In this document: positions 1 through 10,103 of the stretch, piece by piece | Numbering within the stretch: the stretch's first letter is position 1 | How the letters are laid out: every line of letters starts with the position of its first letter | From: Eubacterium sp. AF36-5BH | GTDB lineage: Bacteria; Bacillota; Clostridia; Lachnospirales; Lachnospiraceae | Direction: 5' to 3' | Assembly: GCF_003460505.1 (NCBI RefSeq) | Contig: NZ_QTVG01000006.1 | Span: 62,001-126,000 of the forward strand | Length of the DNA stretch: 64,000 bases | Translations under genes and position numbers: made by a program | The notes under the pieces: generated by a model | Database searches by the model: none | Seen by the model: only the letters and a program-made list of their open reading frames with translations | What the model was told of the DNA's origin: nothing

Positions 1-2940
1 GTTCCTAAAATTAAAAGTGTAGAAAGTGAGCCGGAAGGAGAAGCAATTTATGTTCAATTTACCGGAAAGGTAAGAGTAACAAAAATAAATGGGAATGATG
101 TTCCTCAAGAGTTATATGGAACAATGGATATGATGGATCGTTTTCCAATAACAAGAGGAGAGGGAATGGAGCATTATTTTGAGGGAGCAGATTTAAAAGG
201 AATTGTATTAAAGGATTATTTCGGTATATGTAAGGATGGAACATATGATATTGAATATGTGGACGTTTACAATAATAAATATACAGAAAAAATTGAAGTT
301 AAGGATTTCTTTGGCGATTATGCTGCCAATATAGAATATAGCACATTGTCAAAAACAAATCAGAATGTAGTAGCAACAATTACGGGAGTGGATAAGAATT
401 CGGAATTGACGCTTAAAGAGAGTCAGGAGAAAAGTGATAACTATACGGTAACATGGAATAAGAATAAGTCAAAAGCAATTGTTGAATTCAGTGCTAATGA
501 TACCGTAACATTTAATCTTACTGTTAAGGGTGCTGCTGAAGAAAAAACAGTTGAGTATAATGTTTCAGTTGGAAATATTGATAAGAAAGCACCAGACGAT
601 GTGGAAGTAACATGGGTATTTAAAGAAACAGGAGATATTATAGAAGGGAAAGAATTAAATACTGAAGAATTGTTATCACTTTCTACAAACAATGATGTTG
701 AAGTATATATTTCATCACCAACTGAGGAAATATACGGAATAAATGGAAAAGAGCTTAAGCACACATTTAAACATTCAAATAGAACAGAAAGAAATTATAC
801 ATTTGAGTATGCAGATGAATGTGGAAATTCAGGAGAACCAATTACAGTAAAGTTACCGGATGAATTGATTTTAACAGATTACGAAACACCAATACCTGAA
901 GATGGGGAACAAATAACTGATATCGAAGCACCAAAGGTATCGGCGGAAATATATGCTGTATATGATGGAATGTCAGAGTATAAAACCTCGTGGAATCCGT
1001 TAAGTGATACATTTGAAGAAATTTCTAAAGATATTGGTTATACAGGAGGATATCAAATAAAGTATACTTTGTTTGATGTAAGTAAATCAAAAATTGTTGT
1101 TCTTAATGGATTAAATCAATCAATAGATGAAATTTCATATAATAGTATGTCGCAAAATATAAGTGGAGTTAAAGTATCGGAGATTGATAATAGCATAGTG
1201 ATTACGGAGGAATGTGGAATTACTGTAGTGGCTGTAGATGAGGCTGGTAACAAAGTTGCCCATAGCTTTAGTGCAACTAAGTTTGATAAAGAAAAGCCTA
1301 AGGTTACAGTAAAAAAAGTTGGAAAGAGCTTTACACAAATGCGACTTCAATTCTATACAGATGATAATACGGATACAAAAAATCAAAATGGAACAATTCT
1401 GCCCATAACGAATGGATTAAAAATGGGATTAGATGACGAAGGTTATTATTACTATATGGATGTAAATAATAACGGAAGTTACAACACAACATTCAAGGAT
1501 AAAAGTGGAAACAAAACTACTGTAACAACTAATGTTACGGAAATTGATAGTGATGCACCGAAAATTAAGGTGTCTTCATGGAGTCCATGTTATACAAAGG
1601 ATGGAAAATTATATGAAAAAATAGCACCAACAGAACCTGTTAGAGTTTCAGTAACTTTAGCATTAGATTTTAATAAGACTGTGTCAGAGATTAAGGTATA
1701 TTATAAAAAAGATAGTTCCTGGATCTTAGATGATGGTAGTTTTTCTTCAACTCTTATAGAACTTGGAGGAAGAAAAGCTAAAGTAGAATTTAAGGAAAAA
1801 GTTCCAGGAATAGTCAAGGTGGTAGCAACGTCACCTAATGGTATGAGCAATGAATTGACAGATATTGATCTTCAGGGAATAGTTGATAAGGAAGCTCCAC
1901 AGGTAACTGTTACAAAAACAAGTGAAAACAATAAAGTCAAATTCGTTTGCAAATCAAACGAAAAAGTTCTTGTAACAGGATGCGACCATGATACAACATA
2001 CGGAGCAAATACAGATATACCTTTAACAGTAAAGAGTAATGGAACATATGAAATTTCATTTACTGATATGGCAGGTAATATTACAACTAAGAATGTTACT
2101 GTGGATTCAATAGATGAAACACCACCAAGCGTATATGCAGTGGGAATACCTGAAGATTATGTTTCACCACAAAACTGTAAAGTTAAAGTAACAATGTCTG
2201 AAAAAGGAACAATTACCTTCCAAGGCAAAGATTACAGTGTGAAAGCACCGGTAGATTCTAATAATGATGGAAAATTAGTTGGTGATGAGTTAGATTGGAT
2301 TACTTTACCGATTAGTAAAAATGGAAGCTATCAGGTAAAGGCAACAGATCAGGCAGGACTTGTTTCATACAAATTACTACAAGTTAAATATGTAGATGAT
2401 CAGGCACCTAATATTCAATTTAACAAAACGGTGTTAAATGTATCTCAGGGAACAACTTCAAAGGAACTTGAGGAAGAATTATTAGATGATAGTACATTTG
2501 TTTTATGGGATAACATAGATAAGGCACCAACAGTAACTGTTAAAAATATGTTAAGTGAAAAACAGTTAAATAACCAAGGCATTTATGAAGTGGAATATGT
2601 CCTGACAGATAGTGTTGGAAATAAACGAACAGTAAACAGATATGTAAAGGTTATAAGTTCTGCGAACTTGAAAGTTAGGGTAAATGGAGAGTTAACACAA
2701 TCATGTGATACTACAATTTTATTTGACAACAATGTGGATATTACTCTTGAAAAGTCTAAGCGAAGTGGTGAATCTTTTAAGGTTTACTACAAAAAAGGAA
2801 TTAGAAAAGCAGGCTCAATGAAAAACGCCAAAGTATCTAAAAATGGAAAATTAAAAGACTTAGATATAGGTTTCTATACACTGTATGTTGTTACGCAAAA
2901 TAAAGAGTCATATCTAACATATCTCTTCATAGGAAAATAG
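1..2940 (+). CDS. Large secreted/surface protein with Ig-like repeats, 5' end outside window
   Basis: The frame is open from base 1, so the gene starts upstream; 979 residues and the stop are visible. The protein is built of Ig-like modules of roughly 90-120 residues. Modules often open with an acidic-Ala/Pro-Pro signature (DKEAPQVTV, DETPPSVYAV, DDQAPNIQF) and close with an aromatic-Gly-Asn strand such as TDMAGNITTKNVTV or KDKSGNKTTV. This is typical of bacterial Ig-like repeats in Clostridia surface proteins. No LPXTG motif or C-terminal membrane segment is visible; the end is basic. The next gene follows after 10 bases with a GGAGG site, suggesting one operon with the interrupted surface gene. 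Likely an extracellular adhesin or structural protein; ligand unknown. Confidence 0.8.
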   Translation, partial: VPKIKSVESEPEGEAIYVQFTGKVRVTKINGNDVPQELYGTMDMMDRFPITRGEGMEHYFEGADLKGIVLKDYFGICKDGTYDIEYVDVYNNKYTEKIEVKDFFGDYAANIEYSTLSKTNQNVVATITGVDKNSELTLKESQEKSDNYTVTWNKNKSKAIVEFSANDTVTFNLTVKGAAEEKTVEYNVSVGNIDKKAPDDVEVTWVFKETGDIIEGKELNTEELLSLSTNNDVEVYISSPTEEIYGINGKELKHTFKHSNRTERNYTFEYADECGNSGEPITVKLPDELILTDYETPIPEDGEQITDIEAPKVSAEIYAVYDGMSEYKTSWNPLSDTFEEISKDIGYTGGYQIKYTLFDVSKSKIVVLNGLNQSIDEISYNSMSQNISGVKVSEIDNSIVITEECGITVVAVDEAGNKVAHSFSATKFDKEKPKVTVKKVGKSFTQMRLQFYTDDNTDTKNQNGTILPITNGLKMGLDDEGYYYYMDVNNNGSYNTTFKDKSGNKTTVTTNVTEIDSDAPKIKVSSWSPCYTKDGKLYEKIAPTEPVRVSVTLALDFNKTVSEIKVYYKKDSSWILDDGSFSSTLIELGGRKAKVEFKEKVPGIVKVVATSPNGMSNELTDIDLQGIVDKEAPQVTVTKTSENNKVKFVCKSNEKVLVTGCDHDTTYGANTDIPLTVKSNGTYEISFTDMAGNITTKNVTVDSIDETPPSVYAVGIPEDYVSPQNCKVKVTMSEKGTITFQGKDYSVKAPVDSNNDGKLVGDELDWITLPISKNGSYQVKATDQAGLVSYKLLQVKYVDDQAPNIQFNKTVLNVSQGTTSKELEEELLDDSTFVLWDNIDKAPTVTVKNMLSEKQLNNQGIYEVEYVLTDSVGNKRTVNRYVKVISSANLKVRVNGELTQSCDTTILFDNNVDITLEKSKRSGESFKVYYKKGIRKAGSMKNAKVSKNGKLKDLDIGFYTLYVVTQNKESYLTYLFIGK

Positions 2941-2950
2941 GAGGACAAAG

Positions 2951-5896
2951 ATGGGAAATATTATTACTAAAAAAATAGCTAAAAGCATTATCTGTTTAGT
3001 ACTTTCATTGGCGTTAGTAATAACTGCAATTCCAGCAGATTATATGGCAGCAGCTAAAAGCCCATTAAGCGAAACTACGTCAAAGGAGAGTAATGGATTT
3101 CAGATAAGCAGTCAGATTTTATCTTTGGAAAATGAATATACATCTGTTCAAATGTCAGGTGAGAATGGTGGATTTTACATATCAAATGTAGAAGGTGATA
3201 AGACAATAAAATCTGACAATAATAAGGAATTATTGTATCACAGTGACGATTATGATACATCATTTACATCTTTTAAGATAACAAGAAATGGTAAAACTGC
3301 TGTATACATTTTTGGAGAGGATTACTCATATGAAGGAATCGAAACAAGTAAGGTTACAGTGTTAAAGGATAAAACTGGATTATCAGCAAAGTGGACACTG
3401 GGTGATTTAGAATTCACCCAGCGTCTGGAACTGGCAAATTCCGGATCAAATGAGCATGGAATGGTATGCATTACATACAATGTAAAAAATAACGGAACAG
3501 ATAATGTAAGCATAGAAGCAAGAATGCTGTTAGATTCAGCAATTGGAAATCAGGATTTTGCATATTATGAACTACCGGACACATCTTATAGTAGTAATAC
3601 AATTGAAAAGGAATGTGTAATTAAAGGGGAAGAGATTCCTGCAACATTTTATGCATATGATGATTTAAAAAATCCACAGGCAACAGCAAGTACTGTTATT
3701 TCATCAAAGGGAATGCTAAAGCAAATTGCCTTTGCACATTGGAATTCCATTGCAGCAACAGATTTTGATTTTGCACCAAATGAATCATTGGATTTTACAA
3801 ATGAAGGAAATGATCAATATGGAACTGCGGATAGTGCTATGGCAATGTACTATGATTTAGGTACAGTTAATGCAGGTAAACAAGGAATTGTAAATACATA
3901 TTATGGTGTTTTTTCCAATGAGAAGGTTAAACCGGAAATCAATACAGTTGCGTTTAACATAACAGCGCCGGCAACATTAAGCTTATCAATCAATGGAAAA
4001 AATTATGTGTCTAATTGTAACAAAGATACAAATGGTAAATATAAAGAAGATGGAATATTTAATATACAGACATCTTTAAAAAATATATCTGACAAGGAAA
4101 ATTATGACGAGGTGGTTGTTGCAGCGTATGCGTCTGAAGGTTTAACACCATTAGATGAACATCAGCAAAAATTGTCTTACGAGACAAGCTATGCCAAGCC
4201 TTACAGATGTTCTTATGTAGATTTCAAAAAAGGTACAAATATTAATATTCCGTTTTATTTCAAAGCGGATGTAGATACTTCAGCAACCTATAGAAAAATA
4301 ACATTTAGAGTATACAAAATTACAAGTAAAACAGATTCGAATCTTTTGTATGAAAATATGTTATATGAGGGGTCCACATATGTACTATGTCCGGGAGGTA
4401 ACGGTAAGTTACCGGAAATAACATTTAATAGTGCATCTCCAAAGATTTTGTATAATGATTTATCAAGACATTTATATATTACGGGAAAGAATTTTTCAAT
4501 GCTTGAGGATAAAAGCAGATACACTCTTTATGCTAAGGGAGAAGATACGGAATATAAAATTCCTTCTTCAAACATAACCGTATATGGAGAAGAAAATAAA
4601 ATAGATGTTCTATTTAATGAAAAAATGAAACCTGGAACATACAAGTTGGTTTTTGATTGGATTGAACCACCTGCAGGTGTAGATAAAAAAACTACAGGGG
4701 ATGCTCTTTCAATAGTAATGTCAGATGACATTAAATATAGAAATGACTACTATGGGTTATTAGCTGTGGTTCAGGAAAAAAATACAAAAGGTGACAGTGC
4801 AAAGTACAACATAGAATCATTTTCTGATGAGACAGAGTATGAGAAAAATAAAAGTAAATATGAGGAAGTATTACTTTTATTTAAAGGGGACTTTATAAAA
4901 GATGATACTTACGATAAAGGTGAAGATGGTGAAAATGTAAAGTATGTAGCAAAGTCTTTGGATGGAGATAAAGACAAGATTGTTATAAATGGATGTATTG
5001 ATGCTCTTGACGGTATAATTACATTAACAAAAAAAGATGGAGAAATTAATACAGATTTTGATGATGTTACGTTAAATGCATCGGTGGAAAATACAAGAAT
5101 ATATAAAGGAAATGCAGGTTTTACTTCTATCGTGAATGGAGAAGAATATAGTCTTGTACCATATAATACAAATGGAGAAGAATTAGAAGATTTTGAGGAT
5201 CAGGTTATTACACTGGTATATCCAACTGCGTTAAATGGATTAATGACAATTGCAGGAATGGCATTTAATTTATCATTTGCAAGACTTGGAATGATGTATG
5301 ATACTGATGAGGAAAATGCAGCAGATGTAAAGGAAGACGAAGCTAAAGGTTTTGTAATGTCTTTTTCGGCAAGTCTCGATTTAAGCTTCCTTATACCTGT
5401 ATCAAAAAGAAATGCAGTGACAAATGACGATAAAGCAGCAGGGTCGGACGTATTTTCTGACACAGGAGCCAAAGCATCAGATCTTAGAAGTGAATGGAAT
5501 AAAACATATAGTAAGAAAACCGGAACATCAGGAGCTATTGCAAAAAATAAAAAAGATAAAGAGAAAACAAAGGGAACAGTTCAGGTAAAGAATGTCCTTT
5601 ATGGAATGAATCAGGGATTTATTGGGGTTAATTTTGATGCTGAAATAGAAGTTCCCGGGTATACAGATTCCATGCCTAATATTGTGGGAAAATTAGAAGT
5701 AAATACAATTAATAACTGGTCATTTAGCGTTGAAGGAAATGCTTCTTTCCTTAAATCAATTACACTTGAAGTTAAACTTGGTTTTAAAAGTCATAATAAT
5801 GTACCTATAGTTGACAATTTATATTTTTATATTCAGGGAATAAAGCCTGGAATAAATTTAGATTCAGTAGGAGTCAGCTGTTTTATCCCCAATTAG
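2951..5896 (+). pseudogene. 5' part of a giant surface protein gene interrupted by a mobile element
   Basis: 981 codons with ribosome site AGGAGG just before the ATG. Residues 1-36 form a signal peptide (basic start, then IICLVLSLALVITAIPA and an alanine-rich cleavage region). The rest is a beta-rich extracellular region with no enzyme motif that I recognise. The frame hits a stop at 5894-5896 exactly where composition changes to the GC-rich element. The missing second half is at 16334-19825 in the same phase: joining at the AA dinucleotide (5891-5892 with 16337-16338) gives FIPNWLMGGGGG and an uninterrupted protein of about 2142 residues. As it stands, the locus can make only a secreted N-terminal fragment. 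Confidence 0.85.
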
Positions 5897-5978
5897 GTGT
5901 AAAACTCTGCTCGATGGCGGGCGGCGGCGTACAAAAATCTATATGGTGTTTTTAAGAGAACCGTCCCGGCAGGACAGG

Positions 5979-7649
5979 TCAGGCAGTGACCTGTTCCACC
6001 TCCGGGATGGGTTTGAGATTAAAATGAATTTCGATAGAAATGTGTCTTATTTTATCTTCGTCAATGCGCTCATGCACGACGATTTCTTTGATTAAGCGGT
6101 TAAGGGTGGCTGCGTCCAGCTCTGTGATGTTGGCGTATTCCTGAATGGCTTCCACCCATTGTTTTGCGTCATTGGCAAGCTGGACTTCATCGGACAGCCG
6201 CTTCCTGCCCTCTGACACTTTTGTTTTAAGCTCCGTCTGCTCGGTCTGTGTCTTTTCCAGCATGGTGTTGAAATTCTGCTCACTGATACGCCCTGCAATC
6301 ATATCCTCATAAAGCCGCATTACCATTTTGTCCAGAACCTCAATCCGTTCCTCGTCCCTTGTAAGGGAGCGTTCCATTGCTTCCCGCTGTTCCCGCTGCT
6401 CTGCTTCACAGGTATTGGTCAGGCGGTCGGCAACCGCTTCCCCGTCCATCAGGGCAGTTCTGGCACATTCCCGGATTTTCCGCAGCACATGGCTGTAAAG
6501 GGTGTCATAATCAATCCGGTGCTGGGTGCAGTGGTTCTTTCCAAAGGCGTTGTAGGTCTTGCAGGAATAAATCCGCTGGGGATGTTTTGCGTTTGTGTAG
6601 CGTATCGTCAGCGACTTCCCACACTCGCCGCATTTTACCAGTCCGGCAAACAGGCTGATTTCATTGGTCTGCCCCGGACGCTGGCGGGATTTCAACTTAT
6701 TCTGCACAATGTCAAAGCTCATGCTGTCAATCAGCGGTTCATGCTGTCCCTCCACCACAATCCAGTCCTCCGGCTTCTTTTCCCCAATCGTGCCGATTTT
6801 GAAACGGTAGTCTTTTTTCTGAGAAGCAATCGCCCCGGTGTAGACGGGATTCATCAAAAGGTCTTTGATAACGGAGAAGTCCCACATATACCGCCCGTTT
6901 TCCGGGTCTTTCTTTTCCCATTTGGTGCGGGTATTGCGAAGCCCCCGTTCCCGGTTCCACCATGTGGGACAGGGGATTTTTTCTTCTTCCAGCCGTCTGC
7001 GGATATAGTTCGGACCATGACCGTTCAGGGCATATCCGAAAATCAGCCGCACAATCGGGGCGGTTTCCTCGTCAATGAGCAGATGGTTTTTGTCCTCCGG
7101 GTCTTTCCGATACCCAAACGGGGCAAGACACCCGGTAAACTGTCCTTTCTGCGCTTTCAGAAGATAAGAGGAATGGACTTTCTTGGAAATATCCTTGCTG
7201 TACATCTCATTCAGGATATTCTTGAACGGGGCAATGTCGTTGTTATCTCGCAGGGTGTCGATACCGTCATTCATGGCGATATAGCGGACACCGTTTCTTG
7301 GGAAAAAGTCTTCAATCAAATGCCCGGTTTGCAGATAGTTACGCCCCAGTCGGCTGAGGTCTTTCGTGATGACAAGGTTGATCTGCCTGCGCTCAATGGC
7401 TCTCAACATTCTCTGTAAATCAGGACGCTCCATATTAAGACCTGTGAAGCCATCGTCCTGATAGACTGCCACAACCTCCCATCCCTGCTTTTCGCAGTAT
7501 TTTTCCAGCATATCACGCTGATTTGCGATACTGGCACTTTCGCCTTGCAGGTCATCGTCCTTTGACAGCCTGCAATAGACCGCCGCACGATAGCCCCCGG
7601 CAAGTGCCTTTCCGATTGTTCTGTATTCCATTTCGTTCATCATAGCCAT
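5979..7649 (-). CDS. Large serine recombinase (TnpX/TndX type)
   Basis: 556 residues. The N-terminal resolvase domain (about 20-170) has the nucleophile motif YCRLSKDD, with Ser29 likely catalytic, and the helix motif TKDLSRLGRN. A recombinase domain follows (about 175-320), then a zinc ribbon with CGECGKS and a later Cys pair (about 345-390), and a C-terminal coiled coil (about 415-500). This is the architecture of transposon-type large serine recombinases, which excise and integrate an element through a circular form with a 2-bp crossover. It lies at the left end of the element, as expected for the integration gene. Its ATG directly follows the tnpW stop, with no strong ribosome site of its own, so translation is probably coupled to tnpW. 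Confidence 0.93.
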   Translation of the reverse strand: MAMMNEMEYRTIGKALAGGYRAAVYCRLSKDDDLQGESASIANQRDMLEKYCEKQGWEVVAVYQDDGFTGLNMERPDLQRMLRAIERRQINLVITKDLSRLGRNYLQTGHLIEDFFPRNGVRYIAMNDGIDTLRDNNDIAPFKNILNEMYSKDISKKVHSSYLLKAQKGQFTGCLAPFGYRKDPEDKNHLLIDEETAPIVRLIFGYALNGHGPNYIRRRLEEEKIPCPTWWNRERGLRNTRTKWEKKDPENGRYMWDFSVIKDLLMNPVYTGAIASQKKDYRFKIGTIGEKKPEDWIVVEGQHEPLIDSMSFDIVQNKLKSRQRPGQTNEISLFAGLVKCGECGKSLTIRYTNAKHPQRIYSCKTYNAFGKNHCTQHRIDYDTLYSHVLRKIRECARTALMDGEAVADRLTNTCEAEQREQREAMERSLTRDEERIEVLDKMVMRLYEDMIAGRISEQNFNTMLEKTQTEQTELKTKVSEGRKRLSDEVQLANDAKQWVEAIQEYANITELDAATLNRLIKEIVVHERIDEDKIRHISIEIHFNLKPIPEVEQVTA

Positions 7650-7847
7650 TTACCCACACAATCCAGACGGTATCTGGCTCTTTTGAACCTCATCTTCATT
7701 ATACTTCATATCTTTCTTTTTAGCAAGATATTCTTTTGTATTTGTTTTTCCGTATTTCTGGGAAATCAGGCTGACGAATACATCGGTTGCGTCAAGCTCC
7801 CCGTCAAACACAGTAGTCACATGAATCTCTGTTTTGTTTTTTGCCAT
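7650..7847 (-). CDS. tnpW: Transposon-encoded protein TnpW
   Basis: 65 residues, starting MAKNKTEIHVTTVFDGE, preceded by TGGAGG. It matches the small TnpW family that sits next to TnpX-type recombinases in Tn4451-like elements; its biochemical role is not established. The stop abuts the ATG of the recombinase, so the two form a transcriptional and probably translational unit. The C-terminal part reads MKYNEDEVQ; the DNA behind this, about 19 bases, recurs near 12269-12287 in front of the VOC cargo gene, hinting at a duplicated fragment. Confidence 0.8.
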   Translation of the reverse strand: MAKNKTEIHVTTVFDGELDATDVFVSLISQKYGKTNTKEYLAKKKDMKYNEDEVQKSQIPSGLCG

Positions 7848-8088
7848 AGGCAGTTATCCTCCATACATGAAAATAGCCAGACAGAGGGTGTCGGCAACGA
7901 AGTCCGGCAACGGGCTTCAAAAGACCTTGCAAACAATCTCAATCTGGCGATGGTTACTATTTATACTTTTCTTTTATTTTTCTGTTGTTTTGGTTGTTAT
8001 AAGGGAGAAAAGCCCGGAAATAAGGGTTTTTCCCCGGCAACCGGCTCGGCAACGGAATAGCAACAGGGGGTGCAACGGGCTGTCATTT

Positions 8089-9483
8089 TCAGAATGGAAG
8101 CTCCATCTGTTCTGTGACCTCCACAAAACCGTCCATTGTTTTTTCAGACGGATTGCCGGAGTCCGTTGCCGGGTTTTCACGCTCCCAGCCCTTTTGCCTG
8201 CCATATTCGGAAAACATTCTTGGGTTTTGGAAGTACCGCCAGCCGGAAATGCACTGGTTCATAATCTCGTTGATTTCCCGGATTTCCCATTGCTTCGGCT
8301 CGTCAAAAGCATGGTTCAAGGCTTCCTTATAGAGCTGCTTGGAACAGACCATGCTCCCGGTGTACTTATCAAGATACGCCTGTATCATTCCGGCTTTGGT
8401 GTCCTCCGGCATAAAATCCCGCTGGTATTCTTTGAGATACCGCTGCATGGCGGGGCTGAAAGCCAGCTTGAACCTGCCGCTTCGGTAAATCTCCATCGCT
8501 TCCGCCCACATCTGCTCGATATAGGCTCTGGAAGCAGCTTCGTCCTCCAAAACGTGAACCTCGGCTTGCTCCGGGTACACCATGACGGGGATAAAGCGGC
8601 GGTTGCCGGAACGGTCAAGAGGCAGGAAGTCAAGGGCATTGGAAGTGCCGCCAAACACGCACTGACGGGGGCGGTCTGCCGGGTGGGTTTCATAGGGTAT
8701 CTTGTAAACCTCTTTCTGTCGGCTTAAAAACGACTTGATTTCCTCAATGCTCTTGGCGTTGGCGGTTGCCATCATTTCCGACATTTCGATAATCCAGTGA
8801 CCTTGCAGCTTGCGGTACACATTGTCATCGTCCAACTTCCGCAAATCATCGGAGAACCACTCGTCCCGGACTGCCAGCAGACGGAAGAAGGTGGACTTGC
8901 CAGCCCCCTGACCGCCTACCAGACAGAGCATGATTTCAAATTTGCACCCCGGCTGAAAGGCTCGTGAGATTGCGCCCAGCAGGAACAGCTTCAACGCTTC
9001 ATAGGTGTAATCGTCTGCGTCAGCCCCCAGAAAGTGCCGCAGGCAGAAACGGATTCGCTCTGTCCCGTCCCACACAAGGGTATTGAGATAGTCCCGGATG
9101 GGATGGTACTTGTTTTCATTCGCCACAATCCCGATGGCGTTATCAATCTTCTTCTCATTGGTAAGCCCGTAGGTTTCTTCCAGATAGAGAAGCAGATACT
9201 TCATGTCCGTATCGTTCAGGGCGGTGCTTTCCCTGTGGAAGCCGATGGGCTTTATGATGTCCTTGCGGTCGGTCAGGATGTTGTATGCGATAGCCCCGGA
9301 AAGCAGCGGGTCACGCTGGAATACGGTCAGGCAGTTCCGTATGCTCTGACGGACACCGCCTTTCTCGGTAGTTTCCAGCCCCGCCTTGATTTCCTCAATG
9401 CTCTGGGGCGGCTGCATGGCGTTCATGGTGTTTTTTAGTTCTTGCTGCGTTTGCGGCGGCAAGCTCTGCCATTCGCTTTTCAA
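8089..9483 (-). CDS. VapE-like (virulence-associated E family) ATPase/helicase
   Basis: 464 residues. A P-loop GGQGAGKSTFF lies around residue 180 within the conserved context CLVGGQGAGKS, followed by the downstream VapE features (WIIEMSEM around 230, FGGTSN and NRRFIPV around 280-300). The family is a D5/SF3-like replication ATPase found in phages and integrative elements, often beside a primase. It overlaps the upstream CHC2 primase gene by 89 bases in another frame, which suggests coupled expression as a primase/helicase pair that replicates the mobile element after transfer. An internal ATG at 9426 is a possible alternative start that would shorten the overlap. Confidence 0.85.
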   Translation of the reverse strand: MKSEWQSLPPQTQQELKNTMNAMQPPQSIEEIKAGLETTEKGGVRQSIRNCLTVFQRDPLLSGAIAYNILTDRKDIIKPIGFHRESTALNDTDMKYLLLYLEETYGLTNEKKIDNAIGIVANENKYHPIRDYLNTLVWDGTERIRFCLRHFLGADADDYTYEALKLFLLGAISRAFQPGCKFEIMLCLVGGQGAGKSTFFRLLAVRDEWFSDDLRKLDDDNVYRKLQGHWIIEMSEMMATANAKSIEEIKSFLSRQKEVYKIPYETHPADRPRQCVFGGTSNALDFLPLDRSGNRRFIPVMVYPEQAEVHVLEDEAASRAYIEQMWAEAMEIYRSGRFKLAFSPAMQRYLKEYQRDFMPEDTKAGMIQAYLDKYTGSMVCSKQLYKEALNHAFDEPKQWEIREINEIMNQCISGWRYFQNPRMFSEYGRQKGWERENPATDSGNPSEKTMDGFVEVTEQMELPF

Positions 9484-10039
9484 GCTGTATCACATCCTTC
9501 CCGTAGTCCGTAATCAAAGCTGCTTTTTCCTCTGTCTCCCCAAAGAGCAGCACATCCAGCAGATATTCCACTTGGTCTTGCTTCTGTAAGGCTTCCACAA
9601 ACCGTGGATGAAAGGCTTCCTCCGGGGAGTGCGGGGCATAATCCTTTCTCCATGCTCGAAGCAAGTGAAGATAATCGGCAAGAATACGGAAGCAGCGGTT
9701 CTTTGCTTCCTGAAACTGTTCCTCCGGGGATTTCTGCCGGGGCTTTGGCTTTTTTTCCTTTCCCGGCGGTTTCCAGTCCTCATAGGAAAGCCCGAAGTCC
9801 TGTGCCAGCTGTACGGCGGCTTCTTTCTTTCTCAGCCCATACAGGGCGGCGGCAAAATCAATCACATCCCCATCCGCACCGCAGCCGAAGCAGTGGTAAC
9901 GCCGATCCAGCTTCATGCTTGGGGTTTTATCGTTATGGAACGGGCAGCAAGCCATCCCGTTCCGACCTACATGGATTCCATAATGCTCCGCAGCCTGTCT
10001 TGTTGTGACGGACTGCTTCACAGCTTCAAATACATTCAA
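9395..10039 (-). CDS. CHC2 zinc-finger primase-like protein
   Basis: 214 residues from a TTG start at 10039 that follows AAGGAGGG by six bases; the longer frame up to 10096 has no ribosome site. The N-terminal zinc finger is CCPFHNDKTPSM followed by YHCFGCGADGDVIDF, giving the CHC2 pattern of DnaG-type primases. No Toprim catalytic domain is present, so it is only the DNA-binding part, as usual in this element family. The C-terminal half is helical and charged. It lies just downstream of the relaxase and overlaps the VapE-like gene, supporting a role in element replication. Confidence 0.85.
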   Translation of the reverse strand: MNVFEAVKQSVTTRQAAEHYGIHVGRNGMACCPFHNDKTPSMKLDRRYHCFGCGADGDVIDFAAALYGLRKKEAAVQLAQDFGLSYEDWKPPGKEKKPKPRQKSPEEQFQEAKNRCFRILADYLHLLRAWRKDYAPHSPEEAFHPRFVEALQKQDQVEYLLDVLLFGETEEKAALITDYGKDVIQLEKRMAELAAANAARTKKHHERHAAAPEH

Positions 10040-10103
10040 ATCTATCCCTCCTTGAAAAAAGAAAAGCACCTGACATTCTCTGATTGAAAATGGCAAGTGC
10101 CTG

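Noticed and set aside
6489..7418. 309-codon plus-strand open frame
   Set aside because: It lies opposite the serine recombinase gene, has no ribosome site and no protein motif; it exists because of the GC-rich antisense strand.
7834..8727. 297-codon plus-strand open frame
   Set aside because: Antisense to the VapE-like gene, whose motifs and codon use are convincing.
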